Shown here: in pieces, positions 45,957 to 55,603 of the stretch | Layout: the number at the start of each line of letters is the position of its first letter | Position numbering within the stretch: the first letter of the stretch is position 1 | NCBI GenBank assembly: GCA_020027215.1 | Contig: JAHRAO010000038.1 | Location: 94,179 to 154,344 of the forward strand | Source of the DNA: Gammaproteobacteria bacterium | GTDB lineage: Bacteria > Pseudomonadota > Gammaproteobacteria > JABABF01 > JAHRAO01 | Length of the DNA stretch: 60,166 nt | Reading direction: 5' to 3' | Notes under the pieces: generated by a model | Databases searched by the model: none | Told to the model about the DNA's origin: nothing | The model's input: only the letters and a program-made list of their open reading frames with translations | Program-made: the position numbers and the translations under genes

Positions 45957-46775
45957 ATGTTATCCTTCACACAATATAAATGGTGGTATGGCATAATTGC
46001 CATTTTAGCACTCATGATGGCTTGTGCTCAGAACCCGTCTGCCGAGCGGCGCCCCGCAGATAAAGCAGAAAATACCAGCGAAGAGCAACTCTATAAGCAA
46101 GCGCAAGATTATTTAGATAATAAATTTTATGATTTAGCCATTCAAGTTTTACAAAATTTGTTATTACGCTTCCCCTACGGTGCCTACTCCGAACAAGTGC
46201 AATTAGAACTTATTTATGCCTACTATCTCAATAGCAATCGTGAAAAGGCAATTGAAATCGCCGAGCGGTTTATTCGTTATTACCCCAACCATGCCGATGT
46301 AGATTATGTTTATTATGTTAAAGCATTATCTTTGTATAGCGAAGGGCAAGGGTTATTGTCGCGTATATTTCGCGTCAACGCGAGCCAGCGCAATGTCACC
46401 CAGTTGTATCAATGTTTTCGTGAATTCGGTGAATTATTGGAAAAATTTCCCGATAGTATTTATGTCCCCGATGCACATGCGCGTATGAAACGGTTGCGCT
46501 ATTTGCTTGCCGAACATGAAATGGCGGTGGCAGAGCATTACTTTGTGCAAAAGGCCTATATCGCAACAATAAACCGCGGCAACTACGTTCTGGAATATTT
46601 TCCGGGCAGTCCTTTTATCCCTGCCGCTTTAGATATTATGATCCGTGCTTACTTAAAAATAGGAATGACTAATTTGGCAGTGGATACATGGCGCGTGTTT
46701 GATAAAAACTATCCGCAACATAAGCAGCACGACACCTTGGCACAATTAATTCGTAAAGCGCGTGCCGCCACTTGA
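45957..46775 (+). CDS. bamD: outer membrane assembly lipoprotein BamD
   Basis: An essential lipoprotein of the Bam complex that inserts beta-barrels in the outer membrane. The 272-residue protein has a signal peptide ending ILALMMAC, then five TPR-like repeats, beginning LYKQAQDYLDNKFYDLAI and IEIAERFIRYYPNH. SRIFRVNASQRNVTQLYQCF matches the conserved middle. The ATG at 45957 is chosen over an adjacent TTG. It is divergent from rluD across 54 bases. Confidence 0.95.
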   Translation: MLSFTQYKWWYGIIAILALMMACAQNPSAERRPADKAENTSEEQLYKQAQDYLDNKFYDLAIQVLQNLLLRFPYGAYSEQVQLELIYAYYLNSNREKAIEIAERFIRYYPNHADVDYVYYVKALSLYSEGQGLLSRIFRVNASQRNVTQLYQCFREFGELLEKFPDSIYVPDAHARMKRLRYLLAEHEMAVAEHYFVQKAYIATINRGNYVLEYFPGSPFIPAALDIMIRAYLKIGMTNLAVDTWRVFDKNYPQHKQHDTLAQLIRKARAAT

Positions 46776-46815
46776 ACCCTGTTCAACCCTTTTTGTCAGC
46801 AATGGTCTGCATTCT

Positions 46816-47439
46816 CTAAAACATATTTCTTTTCAAGTGCCACAAATATAGTGCTAAATAACTCCGATAGGGAGCAAATTGTTTTGTGGCGACTAAGAGT
46901 TGTGTCGAAGTGTATGTCGGCACTAAGCGATTAAAAGTATTCATCACCGCCAAGTCTCCATCAGGAAAAATATCGGGATCGAGACAATAGAAAATACCAA
47001 CCATATCCGCTGTCCATTGCCCGATACCTTTGAGAGCGGTGAGCACTTTTGTCCGCTCGCCGTGGGGGAGGCGTTTAATACGCCGAGGCGATAAGTCGCC
47101 AGATTGCATCGAGTCACTTAAACCGATGAGAAATTCAACTTTTTTACCGGAAATACCGCATTGCCTCAATTGTTCGTAATGATCGGAAGTAAAAAAAGCC
47201 AGCATTCCTTGAGAAGCGGCGAGTATTTCTAATTTTTTCCACACGGAACGGGCGGCAGCGGCGGACACTTGCTGTCCGATAATCGCCCGGGCTAAAGTCG
47301 CAATGAAACTATAACGCGGGCGTACAGGGAGATGCATGGGAGGGGATTTTTGTATCGCCGCGGCAAATTCTTTTTTAAGAGTCGCTGCTTGTGTTATGCA
47401 GTGGTGGCGAGCAGTGAGTGCCTTTTTTTGCCCTGTCAC
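46816..47439 (-). CDS. DNA-3-methyladenine glycosylase, AlkA/HhH-GPD type
   Basis: A 207-residue base-excision enzyme. ATLARAIIGQQVSAAAARSVW opens the HhH-GPD domain; ALKGIGQWTADMVGIF is the helix-hairpin-helix, and FPDGDLAV contains the catalytic aspartate. There is no N-terminal AlkA extension, so it resembles the short Mag/AlkA-like family that removes alkylated purines. It follows gspE by 3 bases, where gspF would be expected in a full type II secretion operon. Confidence 0.88.
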   Translation of the reverse strand: MTGQKKALTARHHCITQAATLKKEFAAAIQKSPPMHLPVRPRYSFIATLARAIIGQQVSAAAARSVWKKLEILAASQGMLAFFTSDHYEQLRQCGISGKKVEFLIGLSDSMQSGDLSPRRIKRLPHGERTKVLTALKGIGQWTADMVGIFYCLDPDIFPDGDLAVMNTFNRLVPTYTSTQLLVATKQFAPYRSYLALYLWHLKRNMF

Positions 47440-47442
47440 GTT

Positions 47443-48960
47443 TTAGACAAGTGTAACACGCAGAACTTCTTCTACTGTGGTTTCCCCATTTAATATGCGC
47501 CGCCGCCCATCTTTTATGATGGAAGGGTGTTTTTTTTGGGCGTATTGGCTAATTGCCTGCTCACTTGTGCGTTCATGAATCATAGAGCGTATCGTGTCGT
47601 CTAGTGGAATAAATTCATAAATACCTGTCCGACCTTGATATCCAGAGAGATTACACTGTGCACACCCGACTGGGCGATAAATAGTTACATTGCTAGGGAG
47701 GTTAAAGCGTTCTTGTTCCATTGCGGAAGCTGTATAGGGTTCACGGCATTCCAAACACAAAGTACGCACTAACCTTTGTGCCATGACCACCAATAAGCTC
47801 GACGAAAGCAAGAACGATTCCACTCCCATATCTTGCAAACGTGTAATAGAACCAATTGCCGTATTGGTATGCAAAGTGGATAAGACTAAATGACCGGTGA
47901 GGCTGGCTTGCACTGCAATTTCGGCTGTTTCAATATCACGAATCTCGCCCACCATGACGACATCTGGATCTTGGCGTAAAATAGCGCGCAACCCGCGGGC
48001 AAAACTCATATCTACTTTGGGATTCACTTGTGTTTGCCCTATGCCGGCTAACATATATTCAATCGGATCCTCAATGGTCATAATATTGCGCGAATTTTGA
48101 TTGATATCATGGAGTCCAGCATATAAAGTGGTTGTTTTCCCTGATCCGGTGGGGCCTGTGACTAAAATAATTCCGTGAGCCGAGCGCAGCATGCGCTTAA
48201 ATCTGTCGGTCACATTATCGCCCATTTGAAGGTCTGTTAAAGTCATGCGTCCCGTATTACTATCCAACAAACGGAGGACAACCCTTTCTCCATGTGCAGA
48301 AGGGAGGGTGGACATGCGAATATCCACCGTGTGCCCTGCAATACGCACAGTGATGCGTCCATCTTGCGGGATGCGCTTTTCGGCAATATCCAGTTTTGCC
48401 ATAATCTTTAACCGTGATATTAATAAAGAAGCTAATTGTCTTTTAGGAGAAAGCGTTTCACGTAACACGCCATCTATACGAAAACGCACCACGAGTCGTT
48501 CTTCAAAAGTTTCAATATGAATATCGGAAGCCTTTTCGCGAATGGCTTGGGATAGAATAGCGTTGAGTAGGCGAATGACCGGCGCATCGTCGGCGGTGTC
48601 CATCAAATCAGAGGTGTCGGGTAATTCATCGACCAATTGGTTGAGGTTGATTTCTGACCCTATATCTTCTGCCGCTTGTATGGCATCGCTATTGTTGCTT
48701 TGATAGCGTTCGGTCAATTTTTTCTGGAACGCCTCACTATCAAGCGCCTGCAGTTGGAACGGTTGTGCGCCTAAATGGCGCTGAATTTCATTGAGGGCAT
48801 GGAGTTGTAGCCCTGAACGATGAAGAAGAATTATATCGTTTTTTTGTTGCTCTAGGAGCACGCCATAATTTTTTGCAAAGCTAAATGATAAATGGAGATC
48901 ATTTTTCTTGCCGGCATCAATAGGCTGCTGTTGAGGCGGAGTATTATTGGATGGCTCCAT
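47443..48960 (-). CDS. gspE: type II secretion ATPase GspE
   Basis: Powers pseudopilus assembly at the inner membrane. The 505-residue protein has an N1E domain, ASDIHIETFEERLVVRFRIDGV, Walker A VTGPTGSGKTTTLY, the Asp box RAILRQDPDVVMVGEIRD, and the four-cysteine zinc element CLECREP / CAQCNLSG. LNRYY-type interactions with GspL would use its N-terminus. Its start overlaps the end of gspD by 17 bases. A PilB role is less likely because of the linkage with gspD and gspC. Confidence 0.93.
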   Translation of the reverse strand: MEPSNNTPPQQQPIDAGKKNDLHLSFSFAKNYGVLLEQQKNDIILLHRSGLQLHALNEIQRHLGAQPFQLQALDSEAFQKKLTERYQSNNSDAIQAAEDIGSEINLNQLVDELPDTSDLMDTADDAPVIRLLNAILSQAIREKASDIHIETFEERLVVRFRIDGVLRETLSPKRQLASLLISRLKIMAKLDIAEKRIPQDGRITVRIAGHTVDIRMSTLPSAHGERVVLRLLDSNTGRMTLTDLQMGDNVTDRFKRMLRSAHGIILVTGPTGSGKTTTLYAGLHDINQNSRNIMTIEDPIEYMLAGIGQTQVNPKVDMSFARGLRAILRQDPDVVMVGEIRDIETAEIAVQASLTGHLVLSTLHTNTAIGSITRLQDMGVESFLLSSSLLVVMAQRLVRTLCLECREPYTASAMEQERFNLPSNVTIYRPVGCAQCNLSGYQGRTGIYEFIPLDDTIRSMIHERTSEQAISQYAQKKHPSIIKDGRRRILNGETTVEEVLRVTLV

Positions 48961-50899
48961 TTTTTTTCAGGGCCTCTTCCCATGTGGGTAAAACGGGTAA
49001 TCTATCCGCCGGCATTAAACTAATGCCGCGTAATTGCTTTTCAATTTGTTGACTGCGAATCGCTTTATATTTTTCTTTGCTGATTTCCGCTATACTCTCT
49101 GGAGTTTTGATGATCGTAGGGCGGATGAAAATCAATAAATTATTTTTTTTAACCTCAGCAGACGATGAACGGAATAATTTACCTAATAATGGAATCCGCC
49201 CTAACAGGGGGACTCGCCGTGTGGTTTCAGTGACATCTTCTCTAATCAATCCCCCCAGAACAATAATTTCTCTGTCTTTTGCTAAAACGGTCGTTTCTAT
49301 TTTTCTTTGATTGGTAATCAGATCCACGGCACTAACACTCGTATTGCCGGCTAAACTAGATATTTCTTGTTTCAACTCCAACAGTACCGAATCGCCTTCG
49401 TTAATATGGGGCTTGACGGTTAAGGTAATTCCCACATCTTGACGGCTAATTGTTTGAAAAGGATTAACTGCTCCTGTATTACCTCCTGTGTTGGTGAATG
49501 AACCGGTGCGGAAAGGGACGTTACTGCCGACGACAATAGTGGCTTCGGTGTTATCTAAGGTAAGTATATTGGGCGTGGACAAAATATTAAAAGCCATATT
49601 GCGTTTTAATGCATTGAGGATAAGGGCAAACCCTCTTGTTCCTCCACTATCTATTCCTCCTAACAAAGCAGCTTGTCCATCTATATTTAAGAGAGCGCCG
49701 GCGATCGCTTGCGTGAGTAGCGATGAATTACTTCCCGCTGCCTGTGCGCCAGCGGATAAACCGCTAATAACTGGCGATAAGTGGCTGGAGGATAACGCAC
49801 CGGTATCTTGATGTGCGACGAGCCATTCTGCTCCCAAACGGCGTAAATCTTCATCGTTGACTTCCACGATGATTGCTTCAACTAATACTTGTTCGCGGCG
49901 GATATCTAATTGCGAAATGATTGCTTCTAATGTTTTGCGAATTTCTGGGCTTGCGGTAATGATCAGCGAATTAGTTGCTTTGTCTGCTTCAATACTTGTT
50001 TTCACTTGGTTGCTATTTTTATCGTTAGTGCGCTGTAGGTTATTGACCACTTTGGCTAATATTGGGGCTATATCTTCGGCTGTGGCGTGTTTGAGGTATA
50101 AAACAGATGCATCACCGACTTGTGATTGTGTTTGATCTAAGTACTCAACCATCTCGCGCATGGATTGACGTTCAATTTCATCTGCAGAAACCAGCAAACT
50201 ATTGGTGCGCTTATCGGCAACTATATTCAAAGGACGTCCTTTATCGTTTGCCGTCTGCTTGAGCATTGATTCTAAAATTGTTTTCACTTCGCTTGCCACA
50301 GCATATTTGAGTTTGATGACTTCAACACTGCTTGACGATGTGTCATCTAACTGGCCTATAATTTTAAGGATCCGATTAATATTATCCTCTACTTCTGAAA
50401 TGATGATGGCATTACTTGGTGGATATGCGGCCATATGTCCTTGTTGTGAGACCAAAGGGCGTATGACTGGGATGAGCTTTGCTGCCGGTACGCTCCGTAG
50501 GGGAATAACCGAAGTAATAATTTCACGTCTTTGCGGATCAAAATTGCTAGTGTTTGGCGGCGATACCGGCACCGGCAGTGACCGTGCTTGTTGTTTGGGC
50601 ACGACAGTAATGACATTTCCTGTCCGTGCCGCAGCGTAACCGTGAACATCTAAAATTGCCAAAAACATTTCGTACAATTGCTTTTCATTGACCGCGGTGG
50701 TGGAAATCACTTTGACTCGCCCTTTGACTCGCGGGTCAATAATCATCGTTCGTTTAGTTGCATCGGCAACAAATTTAATCAATTCATGAATGTCGGTATC
50801 TTTGAAATTGATTGTATAGCTGTCGGCAGCGACAAGGGGAGATAAGGCAAGCCATCCCACTAATACATAAATGTATTTTTTCTTCATTGATCTAGTCAT
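48944..50899 (-). CDS. gspD: type II secretion secretin GspD
   Basis: Forms the outer-membrane channel. The 651-residue protein has a signal peptide (YIYVLVGWLALSPLVAADS), an N0 domain (YTINFKDTDIHELIKFVADA), N1-N3 domains (repeats near VIPLRSVPAAKLIPVIRPL, VIKLKYAVASEVKTILESML and VLYLKHATAEDIAPILAKVV), the secretin core (NILSTPNILTLDNTEATIVVG, VPLLGRIPLLGKLFRS) and a short C-terminal tail. The ATG at 50899 or the MKKK codon four residues later could be used. It starts right after the gspC stop. Confidence 0.94.
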   Translation of the reverse strand: MTRSMKKKYIYVLVGWLALSPLVAADSYTINFKDTDIHELIKFVADATKRTMIIDPRVKGRVKVISTTAVNEKQLYEMFLAILDVHGYAAARTGNVITVVPKQQARSLPVPVSPPNTSNFDPQRREIITSVIPLRSVPAAKLIPVIRPLVSQQGHMAAYPPSNAIIISEVEDNINRILKIIGQLDDTSSSSVEVIKLKYAVASEVKTILESMLKQTANDKGRPLNIVADKRTNSLLVSADEIERQSMREMVEYLDQTQSQVGDASVLYLKHATAEDIAPILAKVVNNLQRTNDKNSNQVKTSIEADKATNSLIITASPEIRKTLEAIISQLDIRREQVLVEAIIVEVNDEDLRRLGAEWLVAHQDTGALSSSHLSPVISGLSAGAQAAGSNSSLLTQAIAGALLNIDGQAALLGGIDSGGTRGFALILNALKRNMAFNILSTPNILTLDNTEATIVVGSNVPFRTGSFTNTGGNTGAVNPFQTISRQDVGITLTVKPHINEGDSVLLELKQEISSLAGNTSVSAVDLITNQRKIETTVLAKDREIIVLGGLIREDVTETTRRVPLLGRIPLLGKLFRSSSAEVKKNNLLIFIRPTIIKTPESIAEISKEKYKAIRSQQIEKQLRGISLMPADRLPVLPTWEEALKKNGAIQ

Positions 50900-51835
50900 T
50901 TATTGAGCGAGCGGTACGATAATGGTTGTGGGAATGCCATTACGCAGAATTGTAAAATGCCCTTCTTTTTCACTACGCAACATTTGATAAATTTGCAGTG
51001 TTTTACCTGGGTTATCTAAATTGATGCCGTTGACGGCAGTAATGACATCTCCCGGTTGAAAACCGAGTGTTGCTAAACGGGCATCGTGTTGTGCATCTAT
51101 TTTGAACCCGCTTAAGGAGCCAGCAGTTGTGACTGGCGTAATGCGCGCACTCTTGAGGATAGAAGTTGGATCGTTGAGCAGGTCGTGACGCATGGTGTTT
51201 GCCGCTTGTATTGCTGTCGGATTTTGTCGGTGATCAATGATACCCGGAGGTGCAATAGAGAGTTGCGAAGGAGTATGTTGTATTTCTAAAGAATCGTTTT
51301 CTTCGTATAGACGAATTGTCTCGTAGCGGCCTTGGTTGCGAATAATGACTTGGTTCACTAAAATGCGCTCTACGGTCACATTGGAACCGATCGCCAGTCG
51401 GTCGCCTATTTGATGTTGGTACTCGGCATTGTTGTAACGCATCACGACACGTGCCCGTTGTGGATCCTTGACATGGGCAATGCCAAGAATAACAATGTCT
51501 AACTTTGTTAGAGCAGCATCACTTTCTAACTTGCTGAGTAAAGGTGTCTGTGGAGCTATGCTTTCACGTTTACCGAATAAATTCCATGAGGCAATTGCTT
51601 TACTGTCTACCGCTATGCGCTGGACACCACTATCACTTATCGGTAAAGAGACCGCATTCGGTATAGTATAAGAAGGGGGAGACAATAATAACCAACTCGC
51701 TTGTGTTCCCCAATAGAGTATAGCGACAATGCATACACCGTTCAGTATGTGACGAATGTACGCCAGTGGCAGTTCGGAGATGTTGTGCTGCACCCATTGC
51801 CAGCTAGTGGAAAACAAAGGAATCGCTACTTTCAT
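50900..51835 (-). CDS. gspC: type II secretion protein GspC
   Basis: Links the inner-membrane platform to the secretin. The 311-residue protein has a cytoplasmic N-terminus, one transmembrane helix (about 30-52, LNGVCIVAILYWGTQASWLLL), an HR domain (about 75-180, KAIASWNLFGKRE, LDIVILGIAHVKDPQRARVV) and a C-terminal PDZ domain (FKIDAQHDARLATLGFQPGDVITAVNG). Presence of a PDZ, not a coiled coil, is the Out/Eps form. It heads gspC-D-E. Confidence 0.92.
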   Translation of the reverse strand: MKVAIPLFSTSWQWVQHNISELPLAYIRHILNGVCIVAILYWGTQASWLLLSPPSYTIPNAVSLPISDSGVQRIAVDSKAIASWNLFGKRESIAPQTPLLSKLESDAALTKLDIVILGIAHVKDPQRARVVMRYNNAEYQHQIGDRLAIGSNVTVERILVNQVIIRNQGRYETIRLYEENDSLEIQHTPSQLSIAPPGIIDHRQNPTAIQAANTMRHDLLNDPTSILKSARITPVTTAGSLSGFKIDAQHDARLATLGFQPGDVITAVNGINLDNPGKTLQIYQMLRSEKEGHFTILRNGIPTTIIVPLAQ

Positions 51836-51946
51836 TACTACAATATATTGATTATGCGCTTAAATAAATGCCTGTTATAGTCATATTTTATACTATTGCG
51901 CTTACTCTGATTGATAGAAGTAATGACGATATTTTGTAGGGTTTGT

Positions 51947-54232
51947 TTATTTAGAGGTATGTTCAAATGAACCATCCCAACTGTCGTCTAATGTTTCCTT
52001 CACCAGTTCGGCTATCCGTTTCTGATAAACCTGGTAAAGAGGGCGGTCGGGATGTTGCCGCTGTAAATCTCTAAATGTATTCATCGCTCGCTTCCAATTG
52101 CGCTCAAGATAATATTGATACGCTTGATGATATTCTTCTAGCTCCACGCTGGTTATCGCATCAATTTCCTTTTTAAGTCCGAGCGGTTCATAAATCTTAA
52201 TGGCTTCGTGCTTCCCTTTGACGATGACGTTGTCAATAAAGCGAAATTCATAATCAGGGCAGTAGGACTGAGTTTGCTCACTGACCAATATATCGACCCC
52301 ATAAAATTTAGTGAGCCCTTCTAAGCGCGAACCGAGATTGACGGCATCGCCGAGGACGGTATATGACTTTCGGTATTGCGAACCCATGTCGCCCACATTC
52401 ATTTCTCCCGTATTGATCCCCACGCCGACGCGGACTTGCGGTAAGCCATCTGCAATAAATTCATCAGAGAGCGCATCAGACTGTTGGATCATCAATATAG
52501 ATGATTTAATAGCGTGCATGGCATGTTCTTTATCATCTACTGGTGCGCCCCAAAATGCCATAACCATATCTCCAACATATTTATCAATTGTCCCTTGGTT
52601 GTCAAAAATGATTTTTGTGATCGGCGTGAAGTAACGATTGAGCATGTTTTTGAGTTGTTCGGCGGTTAATTTTTCGGAAATGCTGGTAAAACTGCGGATA
52701 TCTGAAAACAATACGGTGAGTTCCCTACGCTCCCCTTTCATCGTATATTCCTCTGGGTTATTTAGCATTTCATCAATGTGTGCCGCCGGTACATATTGAT
52801 TGAATATATTACGTATCTGGTTGCGTTGAGACGATTCGGTGAGATAGGCAACGACGAAGCTGTATAAATTCATAGAAGTTACCATTAATAAAGGTGTATT
52901 TAATCCTATGCTGTAACGGTAGAAAACCCATGCATAGATGCTAATAAAAAAGGTGATATTAAACGAACTGATTCCAATAATGCTCATTGGAATGGGTGGC
53001 AAGTAGGCGAATAAAAAAACTAATATTATGCCGAGTGACAGAATGTAAAAAAACTCAAAAGTATGAACCCACTGAGGCGAACTGTAGAGCAATTCAGGTT
53101 GTAATAATCCGGCGGTGATATTGGCTAATACTTCCATTCCCGGCATTATGCCTAATGGAGTAGGGCGGAGATCGGCAAGACCGATTGCTGCCGCACCAAT
53201 AATAACGATGGCACCCTTAAAAGTATCGGGGTCACCTTGCCCATTAAGGATGTCACTTGCCGATACGTAAGGAAACGACCCCTGTGATCCGCGAAACGAA
53301 ACGAGTTGTCGGGCATAAGTTTCTGTGACGGGGATAGTGTAATCATCCCCCACATCAATGCCGGTAATTTCGTAACTCTGTGATTCTTCGTAAAAAGTAT
53401 AGTTGGGTTGCACTGGTTGACCAGTGTATAGCCGGACTAAACTGATCGGTAAACTCTCATAGACCCCTCCATTGGCTGCACGCCAATATAATGGAAATCG
53501 CCGTATTGCACCGTCCCAATCAGGAGTAAAAGAGACGGTGCCGCCATAATTGGCTGCATCTTGGATTACATCAATGTTGGCGCTATGCCCGGGTGCTTTC
53601 TGCAGAGTCAGTCTATCAAGTAATTCTGCATGCTCGGGGGGTGTGGTATAAAAAATAGGGTGAGGAAATTGCCCTTTACGCACTTCACTGTCGGGGGTGA
53701 GCAAAACACCAACGACCACCGGTGCATCACTAAATGCTGCGGCTAATGCTCTATTGCCATCTAGTATTTCTTCCATACTGGCAAAACTATCTTTAGCCGT
53801 ATCTAATATGGCGGTTTCATCAATTCCTTGCTGAGATAAAGTTTCTTGGGCAACAATTAAAGGGTTGCGCTCTGCTTCTGGAAAAACAATATCAACACCA
53901 ATTGCCCGAGCACCTAAACTGTGGAGGGTGCGGATGAGTTGGCTAATTTTATGACGTTGCCATGGCCAGTGCCCCTCGGCTTCAAGGCTTTTTTCGTCTA
54001 TATTGACCAGAATGATTTTGTGTTTTAATTCCGGTGGTTCGTCGGGTAAGGTGTATTGATACATGAGGTCGTATACTAAATAGTCAAATCGGGAAACTAT
54101 TTGACGAATGTGCGGGCTGGATGTTGAATTCAAGTAGAGAGTAATGAATACAATACATAATCCGCCTATGATGCGGATACTGATATTAGAGAATATCCTT
54201 TGCCAAAAAGTTTTGGGTGGGGGTTGAGCCAT
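51947..54232 (-). CDS. CHASE2-domain class III adenylate cyclase
   Basis: A 761-residue membrane sensor that should make cAMP. One N-terminal helix, a periplasmic CHASE2 domain (about 45-355, with ILVNIDEKSLEAEGHWPWQR and GAIVIIGAAAIGLADLRPTP) and three transmembrane helices (about 370-460) precede the cyclase domain (about 490-680). Metal aspartates are in VLFSDIRSFTSISE and KYVGDMVMAFWGAP; the lysine before VGD and the YTVLGDAVNLGSRLE segment fit ATP as substrate. A helical TPR-like tail follows. It starts 2 bases after the TusA-like gene and precedes gspC by 111 bases. Confidence 0.92.
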   Translation of the reverse strand: MAQPPPKTFWQRIFSNISIRIIGGLCIVFITLYLNSTSSPHIRQIVSRFDYLVYDLMYQYTLPDEPPELKHKIILVNIDEKSLEAEGHWPWQRHKISQLIRTLHSLGARAIGVDIVFPEAERNPLIVAQETLSQQGIDETAILDTAKDSFASMEEILDGNRALAAAFSDAPVVVGVLLTPDSEVRKGQFPHPIFYTTPPEHAELLDRLTLQKAPGHSANIDVIQDAANYGGTVSFTPDWDGAIRRFPLYWRAANGGVYESLPISLVRLYTGQPVQPNYTFYEESQSYEITGIDVGDDYTIPVTETYARQLVSFRGSQGSFPYVSASDILNGQGDPDTFKGAIVIIGAAAIGLADLRPTPLGIMPGMEVLANITAGLLQPELLYSSPQWVHTFEFFYILSLGIILVFLFAYLPPIPMSIIGISSFNITFFISIYAWVFYRYSIGLNTPLLMVTSMNLYSFVVAYLTESSQRNQIRNIFNQYVPAAHIDEMLNNPEEYTMKGERRELTVLFSDIRSFTSISEKLTAEQLKNMLNRYFTPITKIIFDNQGTIDKYVGDMVMAFWGAPVDDKEHAMHAIKSSILMIQQSDALSDEFIADGLPQVRVGVGINTGEMNVGDMGSQYRKSYTVLGDAVNLGSRLEGLTKFYGVDILVSEQTQSYCPDYEFRFIDNVIVKGKHEAIKIYEPLGLKKEIDAITSVELEEYHQAYQYYLERNWKRAMNTFRDLQRQHPDRPLYQVYQKRIAELVKETLDDSWDGSFEHTSK

Positions 54233-54234
54233 GA

Positions 54235-54477
54235 TTAGTATTTACGGATGTAGTAACGGTAATGTGCTTCTTGATAGTCAATGCGCAATAAAGTGTGCCC
54301 TAAATAATGGCAAAAATTTTTAATATCGCGTTCTGTTGAAGGGTCGGTAGCCAGTAACTCCAATATTTGGTGGGCACTCAGCGAGAATATTTTCTGATGG
54401 AGCAACATGATAGGCTCAGGACAGCGCAAGCCACGCGCATCTAAAAAGGCATCGGCAACAATTGGCGGTATATCCAT
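54235..54477 (-). CDS. tusA: TusA-like sulfurtransferase
   Basis: An 80-residue sulfur carrier of the TusA/SirA family. DARGLRCPEPIMLLHQKI holds the CPxP motif with the sulfur-carrying cysteine, and TDPSTERDIKNFCHYLGH and YRYYIRK match E. coli TusA. TusA passes sulfur for tRNA 2-thiouridine and other uses. I chose the ATG at 54477, giving the family length; a longer frame from 54567 adds a non-homologous N-terminus. It is placed 2 bases before the cyclase gene. Confidence 0.9.
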   Translation of the reverse strand: MDIPPIVADAFLDARGLRCPEPIMLLHQKIFSLSAHQILELLATDPSTERDIKNFCHYLGHTLLRIDYQEAHYRYYIRKY

Positions 54478-54637
54478 ATTTTTATCAATAGCAAGCAATA
54501 CATGCATCATCAAGTCGCAATTGTTATTATTGTAACCTGTGACGGGTTCAATAAAGTAGAAATGCAATAATGATTTACCACCACCAAGAGAAATCTATTT
54601 TTTCTCCACGCGAGGAGATTATATAATATGGCATATT

Positions 54638-55603
54638 ATGTCAACCCATGAAATGAATAAAATGAATTTTTCACGCGCCCGTATTATTGTCGTCGGCGAT
54701 GTAATGTTAGATCAATATTGGCATGGCACAGCTGATCGCATCTCGCGTGAGGCGCCCATCCCCGTAGTGGTTATTCGCGGTGAAGACCATAAATTGGGAG
54801 GAGCGTCCAATGTCGCTTCTAACTTAGCAGCTTTAGGTGTTGATGTGAGTTTATACGGTATTATTGGTACCGATCAAACCGCAACGGATTTGAAAATATT
54901 GCTCGGCGATTGCCGGATCAAGCATTATTTGTTACAAGCGTCAGAGGTTTCCACTATCCGTAAATTGCGCGTTGTGGATAGCTACAAACAAATGATTCGT
55001 CTTGATTTTGAGTCTCCTTTTCCCACGCATTATGGGCAACAACTGCAAAAACAATTATTGACACATCGGAGTGCCAATGTATTGCTTTTATCTGATTACG
55101 GTAATAATACGATCACGGATGCTGCTGCACTCATTCAATACGGTAAAGAACAGGGAATGACTGTCATCGTTGATCCGAGAGGCGATGATTATACACCATA
55201 TAGCCATTGTGACTTATTGACCCCTAATCGCTCAGAGTTTGAACATATTGTCGGCACTTGTGCCGATCAAAATGAAATAGTTGATAAAGGAACGCAATTG
55301 TTAAAAGATCTTGATTTAGGACATTTGTTGATTACTTTGAGCTCACACGGCATGATCTTATTATCACAAGCCGGCAAGCCATTTTACCTGCCAGCCAATA
55401 CGCGCGATGTATTTGATGTGACCGGAGCAGGCGATACCGTCATTGCAGTGATTGCGGCGTCATTATCTATAGGCGTCTCCTTGCGTCAAGCCGTTACTAT
55501 GGCTAATATGGCGGCGGGGGTGAGCGTAACGAAGTGGGGAACAACACAAATCACTCCCGATGAACTGACGGATCTCATGAAAAAAGATTCGCTCACACCA
55601 TGA
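54638..55603 (+). CDS. hldA: heptose-7-phosphate kinase, single-domain HldA form
   Basis: A ribokinase-fold enzyme that phosphorylates D-glycero-D-manno-heptose 7-phosphate on the way to ADP-heptose for LPS core. The 321-residue chain has IIVVGDVMLDQYWHGTADRISREAP, LGGASNVASNLAALG, VDPRGDDYTPY and the anion-hole/catalytic motif FDVTGAGDTVIA. Gammaproteobacterial HldE (about 475 residues) adds a C-terminal adenylyltransferase with an HxGH motif; here the protein ends at the domain border and no such motif follows. So it is HldA-like, or a shortened HldE. Other start codons lie within the first eight residues. Confidence 0.92.
   Translation: MSTHEMNKMNFSRARIIVVGDVMLDQYWHGTADRISREAPIPVVVIRGEDHKLGGASNVASNLAALGVDVSLYGIIGTDQTATDLKILLGDCRIKHYLLQASEVSTIRKLRVVDSYKQMIRLDFESPFPTHYGQQLQKQLLTHRSANVLLLSDYGNNTITDAAALIQYGKEQGMTVIVDPRGDDYTPYSHCDLLTPNRSEFEHIVGTCADQNEIVDKGTQLLKDLDLGHLLITLSSHGMILLSQAGKPFYLPANTRDVFDVTGAGDTVIAVIAASLSIGVSLRQAVTMANMAAGVSVTKWGTTQITPDELTDLMKKDSLTP

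Noticed and set aside
47443-48960. PilB or MshE ATPase of type IV pili
   Set aside because: It overlaps gspD and follows gspC, so the type II secretion role is more likely.
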